Positions 1 through 14,648 of a DNA stretch of 64,000 bases are shown in pieces. The translations under genes and the position numbers were made by a program. The notes beneath the pieces were generated by a model. The model made no database searches. It saw nothing but the letters and a program-made list of their open reading frames with translations, and had not been told where the DNA came from. Source of the DNA: Lophius americanus (Eukaryota; Chordata; Actinopteri; Lophiiformes; Lophiidae); contig JBBDHG010000135.1 of NCBI GenBank assembly GCA_037951165.1, positions 1,971,001 through 2,035,000 of the forward strand, written 5' to 3'. The stretch's first letter is position 1. Each line of letters starts with the position of its first letter.

Positions 1-3000
1 ACATGCATGTAAGGGTCCGAAGTAACGTGCTCCATTCTGCCCTTCCTTTATGGAAGAAATCAAGAAATGGTAATGGCCTATCCATCCATTTCTCTGCCTA
101 CATGTTAGCATCACTGAACATGCTGAAGGTCTGTTGAGTTGAATTGAGTCACTGAGCTGAGGCTGGTTGTTGGAAACAATTGTTAATACTTCTATCACAA
201 TGAGTTTGTGCTCAAACAATTTAAATAATGACTGAAAGAACTGTAGGAACCATGCTACGCCAATTAATTGTTTTCTATAACAACATGAAGGCAAGGGTAT
301 GTAGATGCTAGCAGGACAACTGAATGTTATTTCAGCAGTTCAATCGAATTCGCACAAGGATAAAACCCAGTCTTTTGGGAAACAGGGATTGTGACCGTAT
401 AGTGTCAAAATAGTTGCAGGGTGCTTTGATTTTTCTTTAATCTGTAACTACCATAAATACATTATTACTATTAAAACTCATGTGAACAATAATTTTGAGT
501 CTTTCTTTACATATTTAACACACAAAAACACATTACTTAAAGGATAGCACATTCCTTGACTAACATAGTCTCTCATACTACAAGTGGGTTCCGATATTGG
601 TAAGGTATTCCGGAGGTGCAGTCAGTCCTCCAACACCTCCTGTTATCTTTTGCAGGTCTTATATCAAAAGCCAGAGAATGGGTTCAGGAGGAGACGAAGA
701 ACGAGCAACAGCAAAGACATAAAAAGACCACATCTATGCAGGCTTACTTCAAATAATCAAGAGGAGTTACGATCGATTAAGAGCGGGGTAAGGGACAGAC
801 AAGGGGTAAAGGGTAGTTCTTGAAAGCCCTAATTAATGGAATCCTTAAGTGGGAGTTATGGATTGGCCATAGGCAGGTAGTCCGGCCTGATAAGACAAGA
901 CAAAGACACTAAGTAAGCACGTGTTATATGACATCGTAAACATCTGCATGTGAGCTTGGTGTATGAAATCAGCTTGTGTGAAAGTGTGTTCGGTTGTGTA
1001 TGCCGATCAGTGGCCAAGGCTTAGCAGAAATTGCCTGGGGGGGGGGTTAGGGCAGTGGGATGGAACGTGCCGGCCTCTCACAGTGTCTTTGTGTCAGCCT
1101 AATTAAAGCTTAAGCCAAAAAGCTCTCAGTGTTGTTATATCTGCTGCTTTGTATGTGTGTGGATGTGTTCAGAATTTGAAGTGTGTATGTAAATGTTCAA
1201 GTGTATTCCCAAATAATCTTTGGCAACCTTGTTTGGCTAGTGACCTCAATTTCAAGTCTCATAACTCTCATGATACCAGATAAAAAAGGATTCATGTTGA
1301 TTATGGAGATACCATATTCAAGGTTTACCTACAATGTGTCAGCGAAGGAAAATGTTTCAAGGTAATTAAGCTGTCTCCACATTTTACAATCTTTCAGTGA
1401 AATTACAAATTTTGAAAGACTGGGCACCCTTTTAGACTTCTGGAATGGACAGCGCTGTCAAAATGAAGTTCTGGCATGCTTTTCAGAAATGCTAATTTCT
1501 TTTTTGAGATCTATTACATTTTCTAAAATTAAGTTATCACATTTTTGTGTGATCAAATATAGTAAGATGAGGAATATTTTTCTTATGTGTTTATCTCAAG
1601 TAGATGTAGATTTCTTTCACATTCATGTTTTTCTATCATGGCTGTCTCATTTTCACAACCATCAGCCCCACCCATAACAAACAATCCAGAATCTGACTTT
1701 TGAGGATGTACTTAGCAGATGAGAAATTTAAACTGAGTGACGTTGGCTTTAAACAGATCACGAAAGGCTAACAAAATCTGCTGCTCTGTGAGAGTCAGGT
1801 AGTTGGGGGATTGTTGTATTGCTGCAATGGTATCGGTGGTGATGGTGACAATGACAATAGGCAAAATCTCTGCAAAAATCCCTTGCTCACACATATCTTA
1901 GCTCATATGGTATGCAGGAAAATGAATTAACACACAGGAATGAAAGACAACCCTCGGCTACCTTTGACAAAACAAGAACATTCAAATATATTTTGGCAAG
2001 TTAAGTTTTTTCACCTTCCCTTGGGACGAGACATTGGCAGAAGGCTTGGGCTTTCATTGTTTTTCTTAATCTGATGCTGAATTAAAAAAAAAACGTATTA
2101 CACTGCCCTGGGGAGTCAAGCTCATTTAACTATATTACAACTCCAGTCATATTGGGACTCGTCTATCGGCAAACAATCCATTTCTGTTAAAGAGGAAAAG
2201 AAAAAACTTCAGATAGTAAGGCTCCTACAAACTTTAAATATGTTGCAGTAAAACGGTAAGGGGATACGGGCCCATTGTAAAGTCTAGACATGAGCTCTTG
2301 TTTCATCAAAGGGAAGACATCAATCCAAGGGCTGAGCCAATAGGGCAACAGGTACCACAGTAACACAGAGTCTATCAGATTTGACTTCATTTTACTGCAG
2401 CCTTGGATATGAATACTGATAGGGATGCTGTGGACAGTGCCAAGGGAGGCATAAAATAGCAATACAGACAATGCAGTAAATGCAATGGATATCTTTGAAC
2501 GTTTATGTTGTAGTTTATGCATGTATATACACTGAGGCCTCAGGAAGCATAATATGATAAAAGTCTTGTTTCTGGTTATGGACAAAAAGCTTATCATCCT
2601 CTGTTGTATACTATGGCAGGGCTGTTCACCTTGAGTTTGGCCAGCATGCTACCAGAAAAGAATAGTAATACCCTGAATCTGATCTGCAGACAAACCATTA
2701 ACCTGAGGATAATGCAAAAAAAACATTACATGCAAACAATAGCTACTTCATTTCCCCTCAGCAGAACCCAGAGGACACATAAAGTACAATGTGAAACATA
2801 AATTCCCTCTCCTTCAAAATCTCTCTTAGCAGCTACACCACCTGAATTCATTCCATTCACATTTTAAATTTCACCTCTTATCAAAGCATTTCTTATCCTG
2901 TGTACAACCTGGCTACCTTTTTGTTGCAAATGACCCTAAGCTCCATGAAGGAAGTTGAAGACTCTGGGCAAGCGGTTTGAGGCTGATTCTGGCTGTGAGG

Positions 3001-6000
3001 AAGTGAATGGTAGAGACGCAGGCTAATGCATTTCCAGACCGTAATAGGCAGATAAGTAACTGCAATCAGGCTAGCCGTGAAAACAGCAAATAGGAATTTC
3101 TGCACTACCTGTCCAAGGCAGTGGATTTTATATGGTGCTTTTGCTAATTTGATCTAATTTTGATCTAATTTCATCATATTATTTGCTAGATTGTCAATTT
3201 AATTTTCCTCCTAAATACACTGTAGAGATAGCAGCGAAGAGATGATGGTTAAAAGTAGGCCTTGGTAAACCATAGAGATTTTTGAATAGAATGGTTGCAG
3301 GAATGACCATCAGAACAATGTAGTGCAAAACATAACAAAATTCTATTCATTACTCTAAAACATGGGATTTTATATTCTCTTGGAAAAAAAAAAATACAGG
3401 ATATGACAAACATGGACTAAAAAACGAAAGCGATGTCAAGGAAGTGATCTAGGATGAAAGACAGAACTGTAAGGCATCGCTCTGCCGTAACAGAGCATGT
3501 ATACCGGTACTCAACAAGCTAACCTGACATCAAACATTGAAACCAACTGAAAACATCAAAGCTGTCTCTTGGAGAACATTTTGTTCTGTCACATTTCACA
3601 TTACCTTGATCCAATTTAAACTTTTATTTTGTTCCATGAAGTGAACATCCTGCCAGCGAGCACAATAGAAGTTCTTCAGACTGATGGTATTTTTCTCCTG
3701 GCAGAGAGGCATTCGCCGACATGAGAAAGGGAACGGTTGTTGAGATAGAGAAGGGAAAGACTTGAGTGGGTGAGTGCCAGGGATTTAGCGCTATGTAGGT
3801 GTGGTTGTGCAATGAAATAAAGGTGCTTTTTTATGGTTCTCTGTAGGTGCATATTCTCATATTCAGACTATAAGTATACATTTCAGCTAGAAATCAATGA
3901 TTATTCAACAGCAATTTGGTCCTTCCAAACAAATATTGACATTACAGTAAGCCAGGTGTGTCACTAATGGCTAGTGTGGAGTGCTTTTGTGATAAAATAA
4001 ATAATCCAGTGAGGCGAGATACATAGCTACAGTGTAACCCTAACCCTAATTAAGGGTAGCAAGAGTGAGAGGGATAATGTAGGGAAATAAACCATTAACA
4101 TGCCTGGCTGACAGGAAAGAGGGAACAGTGAGAAATTGGAATATATGAAGCCTCATATACTATTAGCAATTGCAAAATTATCACACACAAATGTTCATTC
4201 AGGCCTCCCATGACTAACTGTCATCTGTCATCTGTTCATTTCAGCCAGCTGTATGTGCATGTAATAACGGGTGAAAAAGCAACATTCATTTTGACCCCTG
4301 CTACTGGTACTCACATATAAAAAAACATCAAGATTGTGTTTGCTCTATCCCTGTGGATTTAAAAAAAACCTATTCTGGAAGTTATCTGAGTTTGCAAATA
4401 CAACTAGGACAGATACTAGTACCTAACAAATAATCCAAATAAAACTCTTCTCTCGCTCGGCGGCTGTTTTGTTTTAGTGCCTTTACTCAGAATGTGATGG
4501 TAACCACATTACTCCCAAAAATCTCCATTTGTCTCTTAGACAGGTTAATTTTATTATCTCTTAAAATACTCACAACAATAAGCACAGAAGAAGGGCTAAA
4601 GAGTCAAGGTGCTGCTGGGTAGTTAGTGGCTGACTGCAGCTCTGTTTATCTCTATTTAGGTTCATTTATCATTATATTCTGTCAGCGCTATCAGGTTTAG
4701 CTTCAAGGTGTTTCACTTACTGAAGAGGAAACCCAGTAGATTCAGGGGCTCCTCTCTCACCAAACACTCTAATTGAACCATTTTAGAACTAATGTGCCCC
4801 CAAAACCCTACATGTCTTTAAATTAAACCCACGCCATATTAGATTTTGCATTGGGCTCCGTGCAGTGGCATATCTACGAGATCTTACGCCACAGAACCAA
4901 GGGGAGGTGAGACAACCCTTTAGCCCTAAATCTCATTTCACTGTATATTCAAATTTCCAGACAACTCAAAAAGACTTTACAGCAGTGCTATCCATTCAAA
5001 CCGCTTGTGTCTGCGATCATATCAGAGTGATCCCTAACCTTGCATGCTTTTGGGTTCATTATGTTAATACAACTTGTAACATTTTATTGTTACAGGCCAA
5101 AACAAATACTAGCATTCCAATTCATTTCATTCAATTTTCTTCTGCTTATAAGCCGTAAGAGACTTTATTTGTCATTGTAGTTACAACAACAAAATTAAGT
5201 TTGTTCACTCTCAAACGGCCAAGTCGTTCAATAAGAACAGTTTAATTAATACAACAGTAGTGAATAAAAGTAGGTAGTAAATAAACAATATACATTGCAA
5301 ACAGGTAGTAATTCTTGCAGGGTGGGGTCACAGTGAGAGCTGTTAAGAATGGCATTCCAGTTGTTCCTTTCCCTCAAAAGAGGGCATCCTAAACCCACCC
5401 ACCCTGTACACTGTTGCGACTCAGCTCTCTCTTCACCCCAATGGACCGATACAACAGATGGCTGCTGATGCCGCAGCAAATATCCATCTAACGGTTAATT
5501 TTCACTCAAGAACAAAACATCAAGATACTTAAACTCATTAAATTGAGCAGCAACTCACCCCAAAACCCAGACTGGAGCGGATTGCAGGTGAGTGGGAAGG
5601 GGCTGGTATGAAAGTCAGCATCTTCTGAGCTGCTGCTTCAAGCAAACACTGGCATGTTGAACATGATTTAATGCAGTGTATTATTTAAAGGCTTCGGGTT
5701 GGGGTAAATGAGGGTGTCACCTGTGAAAGTTAAAACTATCATTGAGAGATTACAAACTGATGTCCAATCAAATCAGTCATGGTGTCTGTGTTAAATTTGT
5801 GTTGTTGCCCTTACAGCCTCATGAGGATGCCACTGCTCCTACAGACCATCCTGAGATAATCTTGCCAATTCTTGGCTTTTATTAATACCAGAAATATTCG
5901 ACCAGAATGCACCAAGAACACATATTTCTTGGTGAAAAATGGATAAATTAATCATTCTCCCAGTGCCATTAAATCAATAAAACATTACGCTGATGCTAAA

Positions 6001-7023
6001 ATAGTTCCCCTGAGAAAAGACTCCCACCAATACGGCTGTCATACTTTGCTTATTTGTCTTTTTTATCTATTTCACTTTCATTGGGAGAGGATGGGGTAGA
6101 ATAGACATAGAATTTGGAAGAGAGAAGTTAGAAAAACCATTTTTACTAAATATACGATGGACGATTTAATCTCAGTTTAGCATGAAATCATTTGCAACGC
6201 ATGGCAAATGACAAAGACAAAACAAAATGTTTTGTTAACAAAGTAACAAAACAAAAATGTTTCAAGAGAAAATAAAAAATGAGTGGTTGATTGATTACTA
6301 AATAAATTAATGGAGACAGGTCGGAACTGGACGAAAAAGCTTGTTGCATTGACCTGTCACCATTACCTAGGCTTTATCGCACAAGGAAGAAGGATGGAAG
6401 TACTAATGCACCCTTGGGTGCAGAAATGAACCTTTGTTAAGTCTTAATGTTGACAGTGTATCAACTTGTACAAGCCTTAGAGAGCAATGTCCAAGTCCTT
6501 GCCAACAAGGACTTGACTATTTCCTCACTTACACCCATTTACAGCAGTCACATTGAATCAATGCCAGTGGCTAGTCTGATTGGTCCAACCTCCCCTCCTC
6601 TCTGCCCGGAGCAAAGCATGTCTCCTGGACACTTTTTTCCTTTGCCTTGCCTTCAACTTCACCAAGTGGCGGAAATCCCTGTGGGGACATGCCACCCCCA
6701 TAATACTTGTATCAGATAACTATATAATACAACAACATTCTTAATAATAATAATCAGCATGAAAAAAAGATAAAAGATTGTGACTCCCACGAACATATTG
6801 CCTCAGTGGTTTAGTCCAAACAGGAAGAAAATGACTGCTTTACGAGCGCGAGCACATCCACACACGATACAGTAACTGGTGACGCTCTGGATGGGCAGTT
6901 AGGACACACAGTGGAAAAGTTTCCTTAAAACAAAAGATGTTTACAATATTTTTCAAATTATTCTTTTCAAAGAAACCTTTTTTTGTGTGTGGGTATGTAT
7001 TTGCTTGCCAGATCCATTGGTCA
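1..7023. other. Non-coding DNA, presumed neurexin intron (downstream of beta exon)
   Basis: No supported gene. Contents: a G9 run at 1039-1047, a short telomere-like AACCCTAACCCTAA at about 4036-4049, and the repeat-like fragment near 5.2 kb. Frames are short and do not resemble known proteins. Confidence 0.6.
5155..5305. repeat. Interspersed-repeat-like fragment (unnamed)
   Basis: GAGACTTTATTTGTCATTGT, CAACAACAAAATTAAGTTTG, TTCACTCTCAAA and AGTAGTGAATAAAAGTAGGT resemble a phrase repeated in many fish genomes around 'CTTTATTTGTCATTGTAC...ACGAAATT'. I cannot name the family or set the limits. Confidence 0.35.
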
Positions 7024-7256
7024 ATTCATTCATTTTCTATAACCGTTTATCCTGTTCAGGGTCGCAGACGGTTGGAGCCTATCACAGCTGTCTTAGGGCG
7101 AGAAGCAGGATATGCCTTTGCGGAATTGCCAGTCCGTCACAGTGCTGACACACATAGAAACAGACATCCATCCATACTCACATTAACTCCTACAAGCATT
7201 TTAGAGTCGCCAATTAACTTATATTACATGTTTTTGGTCAATTGGAGGAAGCTGGC
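7024..7256 (-). mobile_element. Teleost tRNA-derived SINE, 3' part (minus orientation)
   Basis: The plus strand reads ATTCATTCATTTTCTATAAC, then TTATCCTGTTCAGGGTCGCA, GGAGCCTATCACAGCTGTCT, CAGTGCTGACACACATAGAA and TTTTAGAGTCGCCAATTAAC. This is the reverse complement of a very common fish repeat that ends in 'GGATAAGCGGTATAGAAAATGGATGG'. The copy stops in the 'GGAGGAAGC' region, before the expected tRNA-like head. Family name is uncertain (V-SINE or Mermaid-like). Confidence 0.75.
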
Positions 7257-7325
7257 AAGCCGGTGGTTCAGTGGTTAGTGCCGTTGCCTCATAGTAAGAG
7301 AGTACCGGCTTTGAATCCTCAAATG
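7257..7325 (+). mobile_element. SINE head, plus orientation, abutting the minus copy
   Basis: AGCCGGTGGTTCAGTGGTTA, GCCGTTGCCTCATAGTAAGA and CCGGCTTTGAATCC resemble the 5' head of the same SINE class ('GGTTAGCACTGTTGCCTCACAGCAAGAAGG...GGTTCGAATCC'), now on the opposite strand. A TTTGAATCC word sits where a pol III B box is expected. Confidence 0.6.
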
Positions 7326-10300
7326 TCCATCTTTTTTCAATGCGAGCCAAAGAAGATATATTACAAGCAATATGATCAAATTTTCATAATAAAGGAATGA
7401 AGTGCTTACAGTATGTTTTTGGTGGCAATAGGAAAAGGAATCACAGAGCCCAGCCCCAGAGCCAGGGAAAGACAGAGACATGAAGTTTCAGGTGAGTGTC
7501 TTGATGAGTCCAGTTAGGCGACCCTCTTATTTGATTTCTACAAAGTGACCAGAGACTCTGACAATGCTAAAGTATGTACAGGAAATCATATCTAAAAAAT
7601 GTTTACTGCTAACATCAACAGGTGAGCTCGCTAACGTGGAAGTCAGCAGCACGTTACATAGAGATATACTGCGTGATGCGTCCACTGACCCAAACGACTT
7701 TTGGCCGTTGTAGAACTGTAACCTCATCGTCATCACGGTGTGTTCAAATGTAATCTTGTAAAATGTAGTTTTTGCTGAGAGGCTTGAGTGAAACGTTTTT
7801 GTGACAAATGTTTATGCTAAAAGACTTTACCATTCTCATTGTCCCCCCACTCTGAAATTGCATTTTTACCCTTTTTGGTGTCCCGCCCTACACTGACATT
7901 GGATTTTACCCCTGCCTCCACAACTTATACTCTCAACTGTCCAAGGGTGCTTTTTACTTCTATGACCAAATTTGAATTCTCTTTGATGATCGCCATCTAA
8001 CGCAGTGGATTTACCACTAATCGCTCTCTCTGCCTCCTCCTCTTTTTCTCTTTGCTGTGGCATTGAAGTGATCATTACTTTGCAGGACATGATCATGATT
8101 TGGTTGATTGGATGCTGTAGTTGAACTGGCTTCTTCCTATGAGCAACACTATAAATTTTGCATTGGTGTATAGGAAGAAAAATGTTTTTCTGAAACCTGT
8201 GTGAAGCTGCGAAAGCAATTATTTGGCAACACACGTGAAACATGCTTGCACTGGTGTTAGGTATATTCATGACTTCAGTTGCAAAACAATTTAACCAGCT
8301 TTTATTCTTGCTCATTGTCAATGCAAATGAGTACAGCTAAAGCTGAGTACAGCACCTGAGCAGTGCCAGAAGGGACAGCCGGCTCCAACACATCCTTGTA
8401 AGTCCTTAATGAAACAATTTTGTGATGTATGAAAAAGTCTAATTCCTCAAATGATGGACTACCCCTCCTTTAAGGAACGATGTGAGGTATCTAAAAACCG
8501 GCCCTTTAAGTTTTGGCTGGGTGGTTATTGCACCACTTTCGATCATTGATATTCTGTATGAATTCTTGGAGTATGAGTGCACTCCAGAGAAAAAGCCATG
8601 AGAGAGCATTAAACAATTATTATCATTACCACAATGGCAGTGAAGTATTGCTGAAGGAGGGACATTCAATTTGGGTTTTAGAGAAATAGAAATACTGAAG
8701 ACTTGCAGCGGCCATTCGTAGACATTGCGGCGAATTAAGAAGAAGTAGAAAAGAGTTATGGATCAAAGAACCATATAATCTTTACCAAGATTTTTGCACA
8801 TTTCTCTCCAGTCACCCCTTCCCCCAGCAAATTCTGATTCCCCTTTTAGCTCCTGCAGGTAACTACTCCCTACTTCTGTATGTGTGTGTGTGTGTCGGTA
8901 GATGTGTGTTTTGGACTGGCTTTCAGCCTAGCCAATTATGTCCTGGTGCGAGAGCCATCTCCCATCCCTGACCTTTACGCCCAGCTCCCAACAGATCGCC
9001 CTCAACTCCACCACTTCGTCTGAATTTCTGTCCCACTATTGTTCTCCGCTGGTCCACTAAAAAATGAAAGGAGAAGTGTTCTTCCTTTTCTTCTTCATGT
9101 CATTGTAAAGGGTACAAGACCTTTTCCTGAAATTCCTCCCTTTCTCTGTCAGCTGTGCTTGCCAAGAGTTAGAAATTAATTTGTTCCAGCCACACGCTCT
9201 TGTTCATGAATCTGCATTACAGCCAAGTGACCCAAGCTTGGCTATTAATAGCTGTGAATATGTTCTGTTTTTGCAGGGGGATTTCTACTTCAGGTGAACA
9301 CCAATAGTTATAGAACTAGATCTGCCACTTACGTCCTGATGGCATACCTCAGCAGGGCTCCGCATTCCAATCAACAGCAGGTAATGAAAGCAAGGAAGCA
9401 ATTTAAAACCTGGAGGGTCCTTCAAAGAAAAATGTTGTAAATCAAGCAGATCAGCCAATATTTGACAGAAAACCACGCATTTCACATTTTTCCTCCTTTC
9501 TTATCCTCTCTTTGTCTCTCTTGCTGTATACATCTCTTTTTTTGCCGCCTCAGTTATATGACTTTATGTCTTTGACTGCAGGGCAGGATAATTAAAGTTC
9601 TTTGACGCTCTACCTCTCCAACTACTTCACAGGGATAGAGTTAATAGAAGTCACCGGCTTCTACCAGACCTTAGACTTTAAATTGAATATCTCCACTCCA
9701 TTTGAGAGCTGCAGGAAGATAAAAGGACAAAGTGATAGGCTCCTTGCATCCTGTTCAAAGAGCTCTAAATACAACCGGCGACACATTAGTGGTCACTGCT
9801 CTGCATCAAATTCACGGAGAATAAAAATCAGTTGAAAGTGAGCACCAATAAAACGGGCAACTGATGCATGGCTACATAAGTGCATATTGATATGCTGGCA
9901 GTCTTACAGGAAAAAGCATTGAGGGTGAAACGTTTCCATTGAGACTCTAGTCTGAATATATTGGCAGGTAACTTGCACTCCTTTCTCTGATTCCCATCTC
10001 AATGTTTTTTTTTGAAGATGTAACGTAAGGTGCAAAATCAAAAAAAGTTAAACAAATGATATGAAATCATACGATAAGATTCTTGGGTGCTCTACATTAG
10101 TGTTTTTTGTTAGTCCTACATTGAGCCAAAATTAGTTGGTTTTCTGTTTCTTCTTATTTGGCTGTCTCCCCGCTATGGGCAGAGGGTTGCTTCGATTTAC
10201 TACAGTATGTGCTCACTCGGGATGAATACTGGGCGCAGATTATGTGTGTGTTTACAATGCAAGCTGCACATAAACTAACCATCTATTTGAACATGACTGA

Positions 10301-13300
10301 AAGGTGCTTTGTGCAACAACTGAGACCAAAGGGGCTTGGCTCTGGTAACGCATGTGTCTTTCAAAAAGCCTTCTGCATGAGGCTGAAAATGAAACATATA
10401 CAGTGCCTCGCCACACAAATATGTGATATATAGATTCATCATAGAATTCACCCCCGCACTTCACATGTGAGTAACATCAAAGCTGCTTGGTGCAAATGCC
10501 TCACAGCTGATCACTGAAGCTTACTTCTAATACTGTGGTAAGTTTCCACAAACTGTACACTTATGTAAAAGTACTGAAATGCAGCTGCCTCTTTTGAATT
10601 GATTTCATATTAGACTGTGATGATATGGCAAATACTACCCAACAAACAAAGGTCCTTTATTCTCCTTATGCATTCACATGTGATGTTCTGAATTGTAGCA
10701 AGTGGTTGGGGTGGACATGTCTGTATGTAGAAAAGATCTTTTTTTGTCATGGGTGCATCCATACTGCCCAAGTCTGTGTGCATCTGGGTAGGATGTGTAT
10801 ATGGAGAGGCTTTGAAGTGGATCCATGCTGGGGTGCATTCCGCATGGCAGGATAATTGCTTCTGGCGATACCACGGCTACGTTGCACAGCGGAGATGCAC
10901 GCGCAGGAAGCGTACATAGAGAATACATGTGGACACACACAGTTGGAGGCAGTCTGAGACGGAGGAGCGGCAGTATTTCATGAGACAGGAGAGTGGGCAG
11001 CAAAGCACCATACCTGCCAGCTCCTATCTAGTCGCCAGCATCCTAGAAACCAGACCTAACCAGACTTGCCAAGTTTAGTCTCTTAAGAAGCGTGGGGTTT
11101 TTTGATATGGTATGCTCAACTCTCCGGTTGCATTCTCTTTTGCATTATGGCATAATAAAAGTTATATCCATATGCATGTACACCATGAATAACATATTTC
11201 CATTGTGTGAAAAAGAGGTATTTACACAAATGTACAAAACATGTTCACACATCTGTCAATATGATAATACCAGGCCGGACTGTCATCCATTAGGATCCAA
11301 ATCAATACCTAAGGTCTGAAGACGTTAGACAAGATTCTGAATTTCCCAATAAACACCCATCTGCTCACTGAATCATTGTGATGTGCTCATTCCCCGACTG
11401 GCACAATGAGCCTCCACACTTCATCAACAACCACCATAAGGGTCAATACAGCACTTCAGTATTGATTTGGCATCCTGTGGTCAATGCCAACTCCAATAAT
11501 CACCTCTGTACGCTCATCAATTATGCCTGTTTGCTGCTAAAGGTTAGATAAGATGTTGTTTTTTCACTTAGAATCATTGCCCAGGAACAGTTGGAATAAC
11601 TAAATGGTTGTTAAAGGAGGGAAAATTAGTTTAGATCAAATGGTGTTTGTTAATGTCTGCATCCTAGTAATGAAATAAACTCTGCTGGGTTATGAATAAA
11701 ATGTGAATAAAAGGCAATAAAATGTGACGGTGGTAAGTTAAAGTGTGAACTGGATAAAAATCTTTTAAAGAATATTACGGGAGACATACTTTTGGTTTGT
11801 GAAAGATCCTTGAAACACAGCAAGTCTCTGCACAGAGAATATTAAGGTCAGCTGGAACATTAATTCACTCATCTCGTTACCCGAGTTTTAAACTCATACA
11901 CACAAACACAAGCATAGATACATAAGCATCTGACATTTGGACAGCGACTCTGTTGCCTATGCTGGCACTGATTTGTACACTATGGCATTGCATTGGTGTG
12001 AATATCTTTCCTCTCTCCTCTTCCCCAGTAGAGCCTGATAAGCTCAGCTCTGGCTTGGCCAGATAGACAGAATGGGGGCTAAGTTTAATTTCTACTATTT
12101 TTTTTCTCTGAGTGTCCTAGATGTCTGCACATAGTGGCTGCACCGCGTTAATTCGCTCAGACACTGTCACGAATGTGGCTCAACGTAGCCAGAGCCTGCA
12201 ACTTGGCATGAGGGTAGAAAAGGAGAGAGAGCGTTTGGACAGAGGGCTTGAGACAAAAGCAGAGATAAAATGACAGAATTAGACAAGAGATAAAGGAACA
12301 ACACGATAGATACACAAGGGATAGAGATAAAACCCAAACAGGGGCTATTTATGAAAATGAATGGCTTTGGATGTGGGTTTGTGGAATTAACATTGGTGAT
12401 AAATCATGCGTGGGCATCAGTGCTGAATGCCATTCAGACGCATGTGGCTCCATACATATGTCTATGGATTTGGTGACACTGTATCAGGATAAGCCTGTTC
12501 CTCTCTCTCTCTCTGTTCAGCATTCAAAGATATAATCTCTACCGTTTGCCACCAATTCTAAGACCAGGTCCTTTTTCATGAACGTTACTTCAATGCAGAA
12601 AAAGAACGTGAAGAAAGAACTCCTCCTCATTTCCAGTTAGAAAAGAATCAAATCCAATATTTACACTTATATTGTTTAGATCTTTCTTTTGCTGCCAAAA
12701 CAGCCCTGAGACACTGTGTGTTATGACACCTTACTAACGGGACTAGTATAAACTTTTTCAGTTTATGAGACAGTAACTTTTCTGTTGTCGTTCAACGAGC
12801 CTTGGGCACCCATGAACCCGTTACCGATTCACCGTTTGTCCTTTATTAGACTTCCTCTGGTAGGTACAAACTACTGAAGGCTGAGAACAGCATACAGGTC
12901 CCCTTCTCTGTTTGGAGGTTCTCTGACCTAGTTATCTGATCATCACCATTTCTCTCTCATCAAAGTCGTTCAGATCCATATGTTCGCTCATTTTTTCTAA
13001 ATTCAGGACACCAATTTTAGGACAAAATGTTCTCTGCACCTGCCAGTCAAATGAGAATGAGCAGTGTCATCAAACAGAGATATTATGCGCTTTTCTGACT
13101 TCACCTGTCAGTGCTTATAATGTCATGGCTGACACATGTATTTAGTTAGTTAACAATGTAGATTAAAGGGACTTTACCTCAAAAAAAGGTTTCAATTTCC
13201 TTACATGATTGGTGTAATCAGAGTTGGGAATGTCACTTTAAAAATATAATTCTATACAATTACTTCTTAAAAATGCTGCAACTTTATCCAATCACCACAA

Positions 13301-14535
13301 TAATTACCACAATAATAAACTCCTGTACATTGTTTGCTTCCTGTTACTTTGGAATTACCTATATGTAATAAATATATCCATACTACCCTTGTAATATTAC
13401 AACATGTAATATTGAAAATTTACTTCAAAGTATTAAGTAAGAGTTAATATAATTCTTTTTAAATAAAAAAATACATTCGCTGCTGAAAACCAGACCATTA
13501 TACAAACAAGATTTCTTTAGAGTAGTTTTTGCTTCTGTTTTAATTTGATGCTCTTAATGCAGTGTAATTCACATTTCCACAGCGATAGCAGCACCAGCCA
13601 GTATAACAGCAGTCACCTCATAATCACCCATCTGCTGCTGATCTTAGCTTCAAGACAAATACTATAACATTCATTTACTTTTTCAATAGAAAAAAACAAT
13701 TCAATTTCATTTCTTTGACATTTACTTCAAACTCCATTTCTGTAGTCATGCTTCACATTAAAGGCTGCTCAGCTTGTTCATTTTCTGTTTGACTTTTAAT
13801 ATGAAACATTGAAAGTCAACATTTTCTCTAATAAGGCAAAGTGAGCAGAAAATTAGTGACATGGAATTACACTGCATGTTAACGATGTTATGACAAAAAT
13901 TGCTAATGTGCGATCAAAGCACAGCTAATATCATGTTTGTATCAATTTTTATAGTGTATCCTGTAGCGGCAACTTCTATTTCAGGAATTTAATACACATA
14001 GCTGGCTAGAGAAATGGCTAAATGCAGGGACAGATCGATAAAATTTATTTTGTAAGGTTTTCAGGAAAATTCCCCTTTGAAAACAAATCCTTGATTTAGA
14101 GAATTCTGATAAGGGCAGGAGGTTAGTGTGGGATAAGGACCAAATATGGTGGCTGTAGAGGGCATTCATGTGTGTATGTGATAGTATCCTGAGTTCAAAG
14201 CACTTGTTGTAGAGTTGAGTGATTTTATGTGAGTGATGAATGAAAGATTAGGAAGGTGGAGGAAGCGTTACCCAGATACAGCAGCAGTTTGTTTTGCCTC
14301 TTGCGTTCACAAAAGATCTCTCTGCTCAGGTGCACACTTCAAACCGCATAAGTGGATTAAAGCAGAAATACACATATATTGTCGAGATAGATATAGAAAA
14401 AAAGTTTGTCTAAAATTCAATCTGGTTTCCAGTGGAAACACACATCAGAATGAAAGAATTGACATGCGGACCTGCACACTCAATATAGAGGGCAATAATA
14501 TCCTACTCAGCAAAGATTGGTTCTTATGAGCAGAA
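7326..14535. other. Non-coding DNA, presumed neurexin intron
   Basis: No supported gene. The longest frame (minus strand, 7866-8321, 151 codons) has no recognisable domain. A short GT run lies near 8880-8895. Around 13215-13300, AGAGTTGGGAATGTCACTTT recalls a repeat phrase seen in other fish but is too diverged to call. Confidence 0.6.
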
Positions 14536-14563
14536 ACACAGACACACACAGACACAGACAAAC

Positions 14564-14645
<82 letters not shown>
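14536..14645. repeat. (CA)n microsatellite, interrupted
   Basis: About 110 bp of CA dinucleotides with interruptions of the type ACAGACA and ACAAACA. The minus-strand frame made of Cys/Val repeats over this interval is an artefact. Confidence 0.95.

Positions 14646-14648
<3 letters not shown>

Noticed and set aside
4036..4049. Telomere-like CCCTAACCCTAA
   Set aside because: Only two units; too short for an interstitial telomeric repeat.
7866..8321. 151-codon minus-strand frame
   Set aside because: No recognisable motif, no splice context, and chance frames of this size are expected in 64 kb on six frames.
14445..14645. Minus-strand Cys/Val repeat frame
   Set aside because: Pure translation of the CA microsatellite.
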